From Atrichornis clamosus (taxonomy: Eukaryota > Chordata > Aves > Passeriformes > Menuridae), in the NCBI GenBank assembly GCA_013400975.1, contig WBMZ01012204.1, positions 124,001 through 188,000 of the forward strand: 64,000 nucleotides of DNA, read 5' to 3'. The notes beneath the pieces are model-generated. The model was not told where the DNA came from. It worked only from the letters and a program-made list of their open reading frames with translations, and ran no database searches. This document shows, one piece after another, positions 12,779-27,300 of the stretch. How positions within the stretch are numbered: the stretch's first letter is position 1; every line of letters begins with the position of its first letter. The translations under genes and the position numbers were made by a program.

Positions 12779-12796
12779 ACACACACACACACACAC
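12779..12796. repeat. (AC)n microsatellite
   Basis: Nine AC dinucleotides in a row following ATATGT. This is an ordinary short microsatellite. Confidence 0.85.
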
Positions 12797-15700
12797 AGAG
12801 CTTGTGAAAAAAAAAGAGCTTAGCACTGACCAGGGGGGCCAATAAACACCCCTGAGCAGTGGAATGTGCCTGGATGTTAACTGTGAATCCAACCAGTGTC
12901 TGAACATCTGACTACAACATGCCATAGATTAGTCTGTGGTTGCCAGAGGCTGAAACTTCTGCCCACTCCACCCAACCCCCTCAAAAAAACCCCACACATT
13001 ACTACTGTTTCTGAACAAAAAAAATAAAGACCTAAAACATTGTACCTTTAAAATGACGGTTTATTTATCCAAGTGATTTAGTACTAATTAGGAAGGCCAA
13101 AGGAAGAGAAAAAGAATGAACTAAGTGGTTATATTTTAAATGCTAATACAGAGGTTTAGATACAGTGTTGAATATTTTTCTCACTGGCACATTTTCTTCT
13201 TTTTCTGACAGAGCTGGATGTTCTCAACTTTCATGTGGACGTGCCAAAGCTCCCTTTTCATGCCTTGCATACTCAAACTTAAGACTCCAGTCTATATTTA
13301 AAGTTGCTGTGACTATCTTAAGTTCTTCGCAGCCTACTAATCAAGTATCACGCAATCTTTCTAAGCCATTCTTACACAATCAGAGGATATTGTGTTCATT
13401 TTTGCTCTCAGCATTACCTTTCTTGCTAAGTGCCGTACATGTATGTGTAAGTATGGGCCATGACTCAAGAGAGTGTTTACAACTGTTGCCAGCATAATTC
13501 CTCGTTCTCTGTCAGAGTTCATTTGTTTTATACTTGTTCTTTTAATACTTTTATTCGGTGTTGGGGTTTTTTTAATTAATTTTAGTCTCCAGAAGATACT
13601 CTCTTTATTTCTCTACAACATTTTCAACTGGACAAAAGTTGCAGTACTATGAGCCAAACTACAACCCTCTGTGGCAATGCAGTCAGATCAATAAAAAATC
13701 ACATGCAGCCCTGAAAACAGAGGGGAAAGAAGAAAACTTGAAATTATTTCTAAAGCATCACAACTGAGAGGTAAAATAAGAATGATAAATCAAAGGAGGC
13801 CTTAATTTTAAACTTTTACAGCTGGCTGTCTCAAAACAATTTGAAATGTCATGTCAAAGCAAAGAAAACATCAATTCACCTTCAACTGCAGTGACCCGGT
13901 CACCCCAGGGACAATCAAGCAGTGAATAGCATTAGGAGATTAAATATTAGAGGTGGAATAATACAAAAATGTTGTTGAAAGTTAGACAAAAAATGGATGT
14001 GTTTTATATTTCAATTCCTATATTCTCACATCCCACTTTTCCTGAATGGAGCTGAATTTTGGGACACAGCCTTAGTCTTTCACAGGACTTTAAGGAAAGC
14101 CATTAAAAGTCAACTTTCCCCAGTGATGCTAAGTCTCAGACCTTGAAGTTAATGAGTTTCTCCAGAAAGATAACTAAAGGGAATTCATGGCTATGCACTG
14201 GGATATGCTATCACTGCACTTCCTTGTCCAGACGGTACTGGCAGAAGCTATAGTGAGGATTTTAAATGAAGACAGGAGTTTAAATGCCTGTAAAGCTAAT
14301 TTCAGCAATCAGGATCAAGGTCACAGAGATGCAGATTACAGTGGCTACACTCTTCCACACCACCTTAAAGTGTGCTGCCAGCCAGAGATGAAGTTTGGGC
14401 AGACAGAGTAGGCAGGAGCACAGCAAATCCCTGTGACTATGGACCCCTGCGCCAGCAGCATCTTCAGATGCAGAGCAGTTGTAACCTTTGCCACATCAGT
14501 AAAGATTCCTTCTTCTGATGGATGCCATTTCTGAGGTTTATGCTTGAACCAGCAGACTTCTGTCCATAGGCATAAGGTGTTGGCAGAACAGAGCAAAAAT
14601 CTAGTCAGCATTGGTTCAAAGAAAAAACAATCTGTGAACTAGTAAGGAAATACATGAGAGGAATTGATAGCAGAAGCTGCAACGGAAGAAGAAGACATTC
14701 AAATCAGAAACAAAATCCATCTTTTAAAAACTGATTTCTGAGTAGTGGAGGAAATTTCTACAGGTGGTGGAGGGAAGACTTTGGTGCAGCAGGGTCAGAG
14801 GCACAGGTAGAGAAGTACAGCTTTCTGTACTCAGGCCTTGGTGTTCAGTGCACTTGCATCAAGAATTACTGGTGCCCTTGTAGCTACCAACATGTCAAAA
14901 GTCTCCTGCAAAGGGTCCAGCTATCCTGGAGCAGGTATGGACACAGAAAAACAAGGGTGGCTACAACCTGTTGGTTGCATCCTGGTAACCGGTCCTATCA
15001 GCAAAGACAGGGTGCTTATCTCGGAAAAAAAGGGGGCGGCTTACTGTAAAGTTACTTCTGAGTAGGAGTTTGCCCACGACTTTCCACTGATGTCAGTCAG
15101 GTTCTCCCCTTACTCTACCACAGAATGAAGTGCACTTACAGCCTGGTTTGATCTCTTCCATGGAAAGAAGTGAGTCTTCAATAAACTATGTCCTGGCACC
15201 GCGTAGAAATACAATTTTTATCTCTGTGAACAACCGTATCAGCACTACTGGTATGTGACAAGCTTTCAACTTAACTCATACAGCTGTTGCGTGAGCTCTT
15301 GCATCTCTGAAGTCATTTGCCAGGCAGCCTGTAACCCGTCCCTGAGGAGGAGGTTTGCCCTTAGTTACTAAGTAGCCACCAGCCGTTGTGCCAACACGCC
15401 CTGGTGCTTCCAGCCGGCGGTGTTTGTGTGGCTTTACTGGGATATGGGCCGATGAACCTGTCTGGGAAAGCCCAGCTGTGCTGCACCGTGCAAACCACAC
15501 AGCTGCCCTACCCCTGGTGTGCTGTGTGGTCCCTCCTCCTCTGTGGGAGAGGATACTTCACGCTTACCACAGAACAGCAAGCACAGATGCCGTGGAGCAG
15601 GTGCTGCATTTCAAGAGAGCTGCACTATTTCTCCTCAGACAGACAATAAAATGCCCAAATCCTCGTGACAAAGCTGTGGCAGCCACAGTTAAACATCCCT

Positions 15701-16363
15701 GGATGGCTATAAAAATGCTAAGAGGGGTGTGCTCCAGAGGGGTGATGGGAGCTGTCCTGAAGGATAGGAACTATTTAAGGAGAATGCTGCAGTGGAGCAG
15801 CCTCTGCATGCACCACCTGAAAGGAGTGGAGGGGGCCACTGTCTCTCTGTGCACCTGGGAGACAAATCCTTTGACAGCCCCACCTAAGTCCAACAGACAG
15901 TCCCACCCGAATCCAACAAAGAAAAATCTCTGAAATTCTGACTAAACCTCAGCTGAACCGGGCTCTCAAATACCTTTGTGAAGTATAAGCAAGAAACTCT
16001 GGGTCGTGCTCTACCTGTTAGTACACGCTTTCATTCCCTCCCCTGCTCGCTACTTTAGAAACACCAACAGCAAACCCTTTGACAAAATGGTGCACTTGGT
16101 TCAATGAAAAAAAAACCCAAAACCAAAAAGGACCGTGGTGGAACCTCTCACCCTCTCAGCCAGAAGATCATCAGGAAGTAACTACCAGCAGTAGACATTT
16201 TACCTAGTCCAGCATCCACAGTAAGAAGACAGAGAGCCCATTCCTGGGAACAAGGAAAGGAACCGTCCTTCCCTAAGGACACTCAGCAGCATGTGAACAG
16301 AATCAGCAAGCTGAAGCCCTAGCCTGGAACCTGTCTGAGGGGGAAAAAAGGAAACCAAACCAA

Positions 16364-16405
16364 AACACAAACACAAACACAAACACAAACAACTGCCCCC
16401 CCCCC
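16364..16405. repeat. (ACAAAC)n tract followed by poly(C)
   Basis: About four copies of a six-base ACAAAC unit run into AACTG and then ten C residues at 16396-16405. It is a simple repeat with low-complexity flanks. Confidence 0.85.
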
Positions 16406-17740
16406 AAAAAAACCCCAACCCTGTGTGAGTGGGATGAAATCTGAAATAAACCTTGACTCAAGACAATGAAGACCAGAGTTTTGTAAATAACTAAAGAAAA
16501 GAAATTGTTATTCTTTCTCAGAGCAATGTCCTATTATGGAATAAATGGGAAGAAGTCAAACACAGATACTCTCAAAAATCCAGTAAGCCCTTTCCTCTCC
16601 AGGACCCAGATGCTGGTTGCAGGCTATGAAATACAGCTGAAAAAGCTCTTGAGACTCTCACGATCTAACCCAGAAAAAAATATTGAATAGCCAAATTAGT
16701 GGAACAGTCCAAACCAGCACCCTCAGTCTGGACCCCACCAGTGCTACTTCCGTCTTCTTACTCAGTCAAAATCCTCATCTGTTATAATTAGCCATTTGGA
16801 GGTTGCTCTCCTAGTCTGTTTTGCTAAGCATACATTTTAGCTCTTGGAAAGACAAGTGTTAAGAGTGAACAATAACTTTTAACAGGACTACTGGCCAGTA
16901 ACGTATTGGGAGCAAAGTTTACACCAGATAGCTGCAATACTAAGGTTAAGCTTTCTCTTTTGTTTGTGATAAATGTTCTTTGCCCTCTGCTTGTCTTAGT
17001 AACCACAGTTTGTGCATCACTGATGAATAGTTAAATCCACTTTTTGCTTTCTACAAAATCCATTAACACATCTCGGCATGAGCAGATGGAGGCTTCGTTA
17101 CCTGAGGGTGTACAACTGCAGAGAGCAGCAAGTGAGCAGCACACAGACACCTACACTTACGCCCACAGACTCAACTGTTACACGGCTAAGGGACAAATAG
17201 GAGATCCACTCCCTGCTCAGCTTTCCTACCTTTCCTTGGGAGGATCATACCCTCTATTAATACATTATCTTTCATTCCCTTCCATGAAACAGGACTTACT
17301 TGTTTTAGCCTCCCAGGGCTTGATTAGGCAACTGCTACTATCAAACCTGGGCACTACCAAGCCAGCTGTCAGCATGACTCTCTGTGGATCAGGTCATGGA
17401 CATATTCCTGCAGCAGTAGCTGACCTGCCAATGTGAAGTTGGTGTTTATGGCAGCTGAAGCCAGGCACCCCACCTTCCCTTCACCCTTGGGTGTGCTTCT
17501 CAGTGGTACCCATTTTGCACAGTGAAAAGCTTGCATAGGTGGGTACAAGATGCTCTGCTTGAAAGTGCTGTGTTGAAAGGATTGGCTCAATGCACCTCTG
17601 GCATCTGCCCCTCTAAAGTATCTCCCAGTTCTCTATTGGCAGACGTGTTATCTGCCATCTTCTAGACCTTTCTGCATCACAAGAGACACTTTCCAGGTAG
17701 GTGGTCTGGCTAAACTATCAGCAAGAATGAATTCCTACTC

Positions 17741-18391
17741 ATCGTGGAACATCAGCCGGCGTGTGCCCAGGTGGCCAAGAAGGCCAGGGCCATCCTGGCC
17801 TGGATCAGCAGCAGTGTGCCCAGCAGGACACGGGCAGTGACCGTCCCCCTGTACTCGGCACTGCTGAGGCCACACCTCAAATCCTGTGCTCAGTTCTGGG
17901 CCCCTCACTGCAAGAAGGACATTGAGGGGCTGGAGCGTGTCCAGAGAAGGGCAACGGAGCTGGGGAAGGGTCTGGAGCACAAATCCTGTGAGGAGCAGCT
18001 GAGGGAGCTGGAGGTGTTTAGCCTGGAGAAAAGGAGGCTCAGGACCTTATGGCTTTCTACAACTGCCTGAAAGGAGGATGGAGCCAGGTGGGGGTCGATC
18101 TCTTGTCCCAGGTAACAAGTGACAGGAGAAGGGCAAACCGCCTCAAGCTGCCACAGGGGAGGTTTATATTGGAGATGAGGGAAAAACTTTTTGACTGAAA
18201 GGATTATCAAGCATTGGAACAGGCTGCCCAGGGAAGTGGTGGTGTTGTCATGCCTGGAAGTGTTTAAAAATGTGTAGATGTGTCACCAGGAGTTGGTGTG
18301 ACATGGTTTAGTGGTGAACGCAGGAGTGCTGGGTTAACAGTTGGACTCAGTGACCTTAGAGGTTTTTCCAACCTAAATGATTCTAAGGTTG
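17741..18391 (+). mobile_element. CR1 LINE, ORF2 C-terminus and 3' UTR
   Basis: This is the only plus-oriented CR1 in the window. The translation at about 17750-18050 gives the conserved end of the CR1 polymerase: [35 protein letters not shown], then [19 protein letters not shown] small deletion after LRT shifts the frame, after which the nucleotide sequence continues as CR1 (CAACTGCCTGAAAGGAGG, then GGAACAGGCTGCCCAGGGA). The tail ends near 18391 in a single diverged ATTCTA-like unit. The copy is 5' truncated and not functional. Confidence 0.93.
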
Positions 18392-21300
18392 TAACTCCTC
18401 CCTGCAAGAGAGGGTCAGGGGTGCAAGTCAGGGCACTCTTTGGCTTGATTTGATAATATTAACAAGACCAGTACTTTGCCCACGGGACCTAAGCAACCAC
18501 CCAACACCTAATAGACTGCTCAAGCTGGATGACATGACATTGACCTGTGACAACTCTGCATAATAGAAGTATCTCTTAATCCAGCAGGAATAGCCAGGGA
18601 GCCACAGTCTGATCCTTTGCAGAGCTCCTGTGGGGCTTGTTATGTTTCTGGAGAGAAGAGGCAATCTGTGCCAGGTCAGACAACAAACTTGTTATCCCAG
18701 GAAACATTAGAAGGGTGTTGCTTCATTAGATTGAGCTAAAGTTCAGTGTTTCCACCCTGACACACTGACAAGGGTTGAGTAGTTGATGATTACCTGGGCT
18801 ATAAGGGCATGAGAACCTTGCTAGCTTGTGTTGTTTTCTATGTGCAGTCCTCCTAGTAATATGGAATTATTGGTTCTGTGCAAATTATTTTCTGAGGTTT
18901 GCCAGCACCATGGCTTGGGCATGACGATCCTGAGGGAAGGGAAAGCGCTGGGGAATTGTCAGCCAAGGAACAGTGGAGGAGTGTGTGTGTTATACAAGGT
19001 GCGGCAGGATACACGGGGTACTCTGAGCCAAGGAGCCTGCTTGCTCCCCACCCCCAGGGGCATGACTGTGTGCCTTTGCCTGCTTCCTGTCTCCCGAGGC
19101 TCTTGACTTGGAAGAAAAAGACAGTCTTTCCCTTTGAGTGCCCTCAAGAAATATTAAGTTTGTTGTAAGGAAAAGTGGTCAGGCAGAGACCTATTTGAGT
19201 TCAGGGAAACTGGTGACAGCCAAGTCTCAGTGACTTAGAAAATGCTGTTGGGCCCCAAGTACTTCCAATGAGGTTGCTAGGACTCAAAGACCACGTCCAG
19301 TTAGAACAGGGCTGAACATAGCTGGGGACAGATGTAGGGCACAGAGACTTCTGCATCCAGCAACAAAAACTTTTGAACCTGATTGACCCCACCATTAGTT
19401 TTCACTTGATCAGCAGTGGCACCCAGAATGGGATTTATTGTGATTGCTGGCCAAGGCTGGTGCTTCTGGCTTTACTGTTCTACCAGGTATAACAGAGCTA
19501 GTTTAGAAATGTTAGGAAAATGCTTCCTATATTGGGCAGAAAACTGCAAATAAAAACACGATTTTATAAATAACTGGGTTTTACCAACTAACGTCAAAAT
19601 CCCTTCTTCAGCAGAAATTCAGACAATTACAGATTTTAAAATGCAGTAGGCAAGAGCACAAAAAGCCTACTCCAGTTTCATTATGCAGAGATTGTTTCTA
19701 AAATCAGGTTATTTGAGCTGTTTTTCTTCCCTCACAACAGTCCTCTGTTCTTCAGTCCATAAACACTCAGCTCAGACCCAGATTATCTTAATTGTTCAAG
19801 CTATGAATTTCATAAACACCTTTGGCACTTTAGCAGGTCCATGTCTGTAAAATAACTGTAATCTCAATAAGAAATACACCTACAAATCCAACTTTGGATT
19901 TGGGTTGCAATCACATTAGTGCATGTTTTGTACAAAATACATCACAGAAGACATGCAGGAGGTGATGAGTTTTCTCACTGACCGTCTGAGTGCACAACAG
20001 AGACAAAAATTGCAGCCATCTGCCAGCAGCATCCCCAATGCCCACCCTGAGTGTCTCCATGATGTACTCGGTAGCCACCGAGTCCTGTCCCCATGGAGAA
20101 AGGAAATTTGTTCTTCTAAAATCAGACTCAGTGCCCATCAGCTCTGCACATCTGCCGCATCCACTGCTCTGTATTTTGTATCCCCTTTCTGTTGTGTTTT
20201 ATTCAGAAGTTTCAGATTCCCATCACAGGCTATCAGGTTGCACATGACATAGTGAGTGAGGAAAAAGGTGTGTTGTATTATTTGATCTCAGTCCCACCAG
20301 GTTTACCATAAACCCAAAAGTATCCCCTGTGGGAGGCCAGCTCTTTGACTGAACAACACACAGCTTCCACACTTGTCTTCACACGTGGCTAGGTGCAAAT
20401 CCTCATTTACTGGGTTGCTGAAAACTTAGCTAAGCTCCAGTTCAAAAAAAAGGGCACCAGATTCACCTTCCCATAAATTTGTCAGGACTGTATCTCTGCT
20501 GCTTCTTCTCTTTTCAGCAAAATGTCCAGGCACACAGGAGGAGTGGAGGGCTCTGCTCCCCTCTAAAACGCTGGAGATTTCCCCCTTGCCGTACAGATGG
20601 CCCCTACCTCTGTGCTTCCCACTAGTCCCAAAGGTAGCATTCGTACTAGTAACACCCAGGACACAGAGGCTGAGCCTCACAGATGCACATGCCCAAACAT
20701 AGCTCCTGCAGTGTGACACTGGGACTCTTCACTGGAGGCAGCCTGGATATGATCGTCCCATCTTAAGAGGGAAGAGAGCTGTGGGCAGGGCAGCTGGGTA
20801 GTGCCTCCTTCTCTCAGGGCAAATGATGGTCCTGGTGTGTTTTATTTGGTAGCACAGGCACAGCTCTGCAGGACTAACACCATGCCAGGCTGGCCAGCCT
20901 CAGTGTAGCCTGACCTGCCCTCACTCCTGTTCCTTGCCCAGCTCTCCAAGCCTCCTCACCTGGTACACCTTGTTGGACCTTTATTTGAGTGTTTCGGGGT
21001 TGAGATATAAAGCAAAGTGTTAAACTGAGCCTGGGAGACAAGCAGCAGCAGCAGCTCCAGGACTCCTGACAAAGGGGATCCAGGCTATTAACAGTGTCAC
21101 AAGGGAAAGCTGTCCCACTTACTGTCCATTAAATATTGCTGAAATAAACTTCTGGAATGTGATAAGGAAGTCTAATAGGATGTCACCTCATGGAATACAT
21201 GAAGCACTAGAAGTACTGTAAGGTCACAGTCCTGTGGCAAAGAGCAGCTCTGAATGAAAGCCACCGCTGTCCTCTGCTGCTTGCATTTGTAGTACGTCCA

Positions 21301-24300
21301 CACGTAGTGGAGAAGCCCCTTGTTCCAAGGGCCATTCAGACACAGGATTGGCTGTGGCCACATGTGCAGTCCTGGGGAAAGAGGTGCCAAACCCCAGCAG
21401 GTCTCGTGACTCAGAAGCAAAGGCAGAGGCTTGTCCTCTCTGGGGAATTCATTAGGGGCTCGAATGTCCATGGCTTTTGTACATCCATGCAGGCTACAAG
21501 AACATTCCCTTCCTAAGGTGGACTGTGGATTTGTCCAGCCTCTCATGTTGATGTTTGACATCCACTTCCTAGGGCAGGAAGAGACGAGACTCACAGCTGT
21601 GGCAGCCAGAGCAGCATAGGGTGGAGCATGACTGAGCTGCTGCGGCGCAGGGACAGCAGACGCAGGTCAGCCCCGGGCCGGGCACGGACAGAGCAGCGTG
21701 GCACCCATGCAGCGCCCGCGCTGTGAACACACCACCCCAGCACAGGTCGGTGCTCAGGAACTCAAACGTCCTTGCAGTGCCCTCTGGAAGCAGCATGCAA
21801 ACAGGCCCCAGTACCCATGGAGCCTACGCTATGACTTCATGGTGATGTAAAAGTCAAAACCGAGTTAGACAGCTTCAGGAAGCCAGACTATGGGATTCTC
21901 ATGGCATTTTCCTGCTTACATGGTAGATACACTAATCAATGCATATCTGAGGTGGTAAATTGTTAATAGCTAGTCTCCTAATTTCATGGGTTTCTAAAGG
22001 GTTGTGTTTTATGCAGGTGGAAATTGCTGACAGGAGGCGTACTTCAGCACAGGAATAGCCTGGTTTCTGCCACAGAACGCTAATGCAAGCAGAGTAGCAA
22101 CCCCTAATATGTGAACCAAAAAGCCAATTCTCACCAGCCCCTCAGTCTGGCTAGTACATTATAAAATAAAACCCTCTTGGTGACAGAAAGGCAGTAAGGA
22201 GGCAAGTCCATGTGCTTCAATGGCTTTTACCTGAGTCATTCTGCATAATTTCCTCATTTTGCATAATCCCAGCTACCAGAAAGTGTCAGGAGTATTAAAT
22301 CAACTGCACTGGGGTTTGTATGCACCTTTTCCCATTAGGAACATCCCCTGCAAACTTTTGGTAAATACTGCTTTTTTAACACCTTTTTTTATTATTATTT
22401 TGCTAAAAACAATTTCAGCTAAGAAAGCCTGGAGAAAATCACTGACACATCGAGTGAGATTTTAAAATGCCTCTTCTTTCACCTCTCTCTTGCTCAGACT
22501 GGGGAGGAATTAATCACAGTTTATTTGTCTCTATCTTTCCAGAGAACTGTTCACTGAGGTGATGAATTTACATAAATTCATCTGATCTGTAAATACTGTA
22601 CTATTTCTTAGTTTTCCTATAATATGTTCCTGAACAAATGTGAAAATTTCAGTAGGGAAGCAAGTAACGTTTACTGCAAATTGTAGCTGCAGTGTGCTCA
22701 GGGATGTGGAGTTGCAGAGGAAGCAACCCCCGAGGTCCCGTGTGAACCGGACGCAGAAGCACAGGATTTGAAGCAGATAGCGCCGTCCTGCTCTCCCCTG
22801 AGAGAAGAATAGCAAGCTGTCAAAACTGACAGATATATTGAGGAAATGTAAAAGACTGAGCAAGCAACTAAGAAACAACTTCTCACGCTAAAACGTATAT
22901 ATACTGTTTGACTTTGTAATAAAGGCAGATTCATTTCGCATACAGCGTCTCTCATTCCATACGCTACACAGGGAGAAACAGCACTGCTGGCAAAATAACC
23001 TCCCTCTAGGGCCTGATTTAAACCCCAGGAAATCCAGGGTGGCTCTGCCATGCTTTTTAATTCAAGCAATATTTATTCTGTCCATCTTTTGGACCTTTCA
23101 CACTCTTGTGAAAATTGGATGGACCTGCAGGACAAGACATTGCAAAAAATGGAAAATATTTTCAGGTGTACTTATTTCATTTGGGCAAAAAAATTCTTTG
23201 AAATAGTGTTGGATGTTTTTTTGAAGAGACAGAAAGAGGAAAGCCTGAAAATATTACTTCTACAAAAAAAAAAAAAAAAAGGGTTGGTGTTTTTCCATTC
23301 AAAAGCCTGTTATTTGTTTACTTTTTAGACAGCAAGTTCTTTTCTTTGAGTTTCAAAACTTCTGAGGATTACTAAAGACCAAGCTATAGTCTTTCCATTT
23401 GATAAAGGGCATACTGGAAAGCTGTTTGCAGTAGTTCATGAACAATGAAACTATTGCACTGACTCTTTTTTATTCCTGGATAAATCCAGAGGAGAGGACA
23501 AGAAAAAAAAAAGATAAGAAAGACATACACAGAAAACCAGCATGATATTTTCATTCTCACCTGTCTGTATGATGAAGACTTAGGTGCATAGAGCCAAAGC
23601 ACAGCTTCAACCCAACAAGGTCAATCTTTCTGAGACACCCCAGCGGTCAGTGGAGAGAAGGCCAAACTCAGCACCTTTGGAGACCCTTCTGTGGGGGTCT
23701 CAGCCAGCGCAGGCCACTGTGGCCAGGAGGGTGGTGCTGGGGCAAGTGTCTGCCTTGGTCCCAACCACCCCTTGTTGGAAAGATCTAGCCTGCAGCCCCC
23801 AGGAATAGGGATGGGGCTGCCCAAGCTAACCTCATCAGGTCTGGTGCCAAGCCCTTCACAAGAGCACAAGGATCCCTGCATGTCAAACACCTTTGAGGAA
23901 GGGTCTTGCTGCAGTTCAGCTCCACACAGAACTGGAACAACTTTGGTGATATTTGCAGAGGCCAGAAAACCCACGTAGAAATTTCTGAGAATTCTGAAGA
24001 GCTGGGGCAAATTCTCCTTAACATAGCTTGAGTTGTCCAACTTTCACAGGCCACCTGCTTCAGTCTCAGGTGGAGATGAATAGAGAAAAGGCAGACGTGG
24101 ATATGTATGAACCTAAGACATTGACATTTCTTTCTACCATAGTCCAAAGAACTAGACAAGTAGCTTCTCTTACTGCTTTTGGAGAAGGAGAAGAACCAGA
24201 AGGAATATATTCATAACTGGGCACCATTAAGGACACCAAAATAGCCCTCAGCTGCCTGTTTTAAGAATTTTAGTCCAACACAAACTTGCTTCCTGAGCAC

Positions 24301-27300
24301 AGAAACAACACAGCCATGGAGCAAGGTGCTCTCAGCAACGGGGAAAGGGGTCTAGATATGAAGCCTGGAGTTCATGCAGGATTCACTGCTAACCCTTTTA
24401 CTGTGACTGAAATAAATTTATTTAAAAATTGCAATCCAAACCCATCACAGATCAGTCTCACTTGTCAAAGTAACACCTTAAAAAATATTTGTATTGTGCA
24501 TATACTTTATGTACTGCAAGTATCTTCTGTAGCAATCTAAGAATGTTGGGGATTTTTTAAATCTATTTCAAAAATTATTTTTTCAAAAAGAAACATACCA
24601 ACCACAAACTCCTTGCTCTTGCTCTGGGTAGCAACTTTAATTTCCTTATTGGTACTGTGACTCTTTTACAATTGTGGATGTGGATCTTTTACTAGAGCTT
24701 TGGAGCTTGTCATTCCTGTGAGTAAATAATTTGAAGACCTTGGTATTTCTGGACAGGAAAAGGACAGATTCTGGTAATTCATAGAAGGTTGAAAGCTAAT
24801 CTTCATAGACACAGAATTTCAAGCAGAGTTTGTCTTTTCAATCATTAGTCCCTGCTGCAGAAGCACCTGAAGTATTCTTTACAGCTCGCAGTTATATATA
24901 TTCACACCAGCCCTGCTCCAAAGTTGTCTTGAGGCCTGGCAGGTTTCCTGGAATGAGTTGTGTGGTCTCAAACGACCAAGGCACAATGTACAGCCAGAGC
25001 CTGCTGTTGTCAACGTGGCCAGGGAAACATCATGCCGCTGCTTCCATGGTTCTGGTGCTCCAAAGTTCCCCACATACTTATCCCTGGAATGTGCATCTAT
25101 CCCTGCCACAGGACACCTGTCAGTTCTTGCTTCAAAATCTCATTAAGGACGGGCTGGGCATTATCTAATTCCAGAAGGACTTGTTTGGATGAATTATTTC
25201 TACAGTGCAGATCCTGCAGTATAGTGTTTCAGCTAAAGTTTAGTGCTCTTACTCTTCTAGGCATGGAAATCAAGGGAACACATGGAGAAGGATTAGGAGG
25301 ATTAGACAAATCTTCACTGAGGGCACTGGTTAAACAATCCACTGTCACCTTCAGCCCTTGTCTGACTACCAAGAGGCAACCCCAGAATGGTCATAGCTGA
25401 TGAAAACAAAGTAAGCAACAAAAAAATAACCTTGTAACTGTCCTGGACCTGAAAGAATATCTCTTCACATACAAGCAAAGTGTTTTAAGACATTTAATTA
25501 AGTGCCTTAATTATATAGTGAAAGGAATGTGTTTGTGCAACTTGCTGAGAGCTTGCAGCACAGCTGCCACCAATTGTGCTTAAGTGCTCCACAGGAGGGG
25601 ACTTTCACTTGAGAGTCTTCTGAGAGCCTCACTCCTCTTTGGAATGGATGGGAACCTGGACAGAGAAGGAAAAGCTCACCAGTGCCAGTGGCTCCTAGAT
25701 CCCAACCTCCTTTCTGCCTAGTGGCAAAAGAAGTAATAATATAGTAAACGTACAACTCAGGGGCCATTCACTCCACCCGCAGCCTGGCTGGGCACCAAGC
25801 TGCCCAGAGGCGAGGAGCCACACTGCAGCATCCCAACAAGAGTTTAAGTGCATATTTAGCTCTACATGAGTCAGCTGCAGATTTCAGAATAGCTCTTTGC
25901 ACTGAGAGTTGAGAGCACTTGAGGAGCTTTGCTGAATCAGGCCCTGGGCAAATTGTCATGAAGGCATGTTATATTCAAATGGTGATGTCCTTAATGAAAA
26001 AATGGATCTAGTCTTATTGCAGCCATTTGAGATTTTGCACTGCCCAATAGAGGGGCTTTCTGTAGTCCAAGAAATATCACAAAAATGCCAATACAGCTAA
26101 AGTGTGATAAGTTTCAACTTTTTAAAAGCTTTCCACATCATTGGCCAGAAGCCACATGTTCAGGCACTACATGAAATGGTAATGACTGGTACATAACCCT
26201 TGCTCTGTGTATTGCAGGGTGGTACCACTCACCACGGCCCACAGAGCCAAAGGGAGGGACCATGGCCCTGTGTCCCTGCAGTCTGGTCCCACACTCTGTC
26301 AAGTGTTCAGCCAAGCCAGGTTAAGGACAATTTGTACCTCAGCTGCTGCCACTGCCATCCCCCCTAACCCAAGTCTCTATCATCCCATAAGCCTTAAATG
26401 CCACATTTTACAGCACTGGGTGAAAAATATGCCCCACAAGCTGTACTAGGAGAAGCAAACCTCGTCTTCCCTAGGCGAAGGGAGCTGAATCCAGGCTTTC
26501 ACTTCCCACATAAATGCTGTAGTCATGTCTCGATACACTCCAGACAGACAGCTGCACAGCAGTCACCGGTGGTGCCACCATTAAATTTATTGAGGACCCT
26601 GGTCCTGGAGGTGTGGAGACTGATATATGGGCCCCAAGAGAACCTAGTGGGACCTCTGGAGACCTCCAAGTGAGATGTGTTGTCAACCCACGCTCCCTGT
26701 TCAGATCCTGGAGCCAAACATGTTGGTGTGTGATGAGAGTGGGCAACATATAGGAACAGAAAGTTGTTTGGCTTGAATAATCTGAAGGGATGCTTTGGAT
26801 CTAGGGTAACTCAGGTCTGTCTCAGTCCATCTTTAGATCCCAGTGATCATTATCACAGCTAGCCTGCCAAGTTTAATTTTGTGGCCACTGACCATTTTCC
26901 CACAGGCCTGCAATGTCATTCTTTCCTCAGAGTCTCGTTCTGGTGATGGGTCAGTAAAGGAAGGTGTTGCCCTTTGGATCACTGCTTTGCCTATTGTAGC
27001 ATTGGTACCTGCTCAAAACCTCCAGAAGGATGTCAGAAGTCAATCTAAGGGCTCTCTCTGAGGGCAAAGTACTCCTTAAGACATATAGAGAAAAGGCTCC
27101 CAGGAATCTTCAATGAGCCTCAAAAGTCCTGCAGCCAGGCTGGCCTTGCCAAAAGCAGGGTTGAACTCACTACTGAAAAATTACAATTATGGTTTCTAAT
27201 TGATTTAGCCCCTGCTGGTTTTTATTATTTTGGTTCTTTTGATTCTGTTTTGGGTTTGGTTTTTTTTTAGTTGCTGTAATGTCTACTTCAGTACCATGTT

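Larger units (their letters stand above)
10326..17740. other. Gene-free spacer
   Basis: No exon or RNA gene could be supported over this 7.4 kb. The longest ORF (15388-15933, plus strand, 181 codons) has no recognisable motif and overlaps other chance frames. Short simple repeats occur at 12779 and 16364. Confidence 0.45.

Noticed and set aside
15388..15933. 181-codon plus-strand ORF
   Set aside because: No recognisable motif, no supporting splice or poly(A) context, and overlapping open frames; looks like chance in G+C-rich sequence.
26471..26749. Possible solo LTR (AATAAA on minus strand in a G+C-rich stretch)
   Set aside because: No TG/CA termini or target duplication could be defined, so not annotated.
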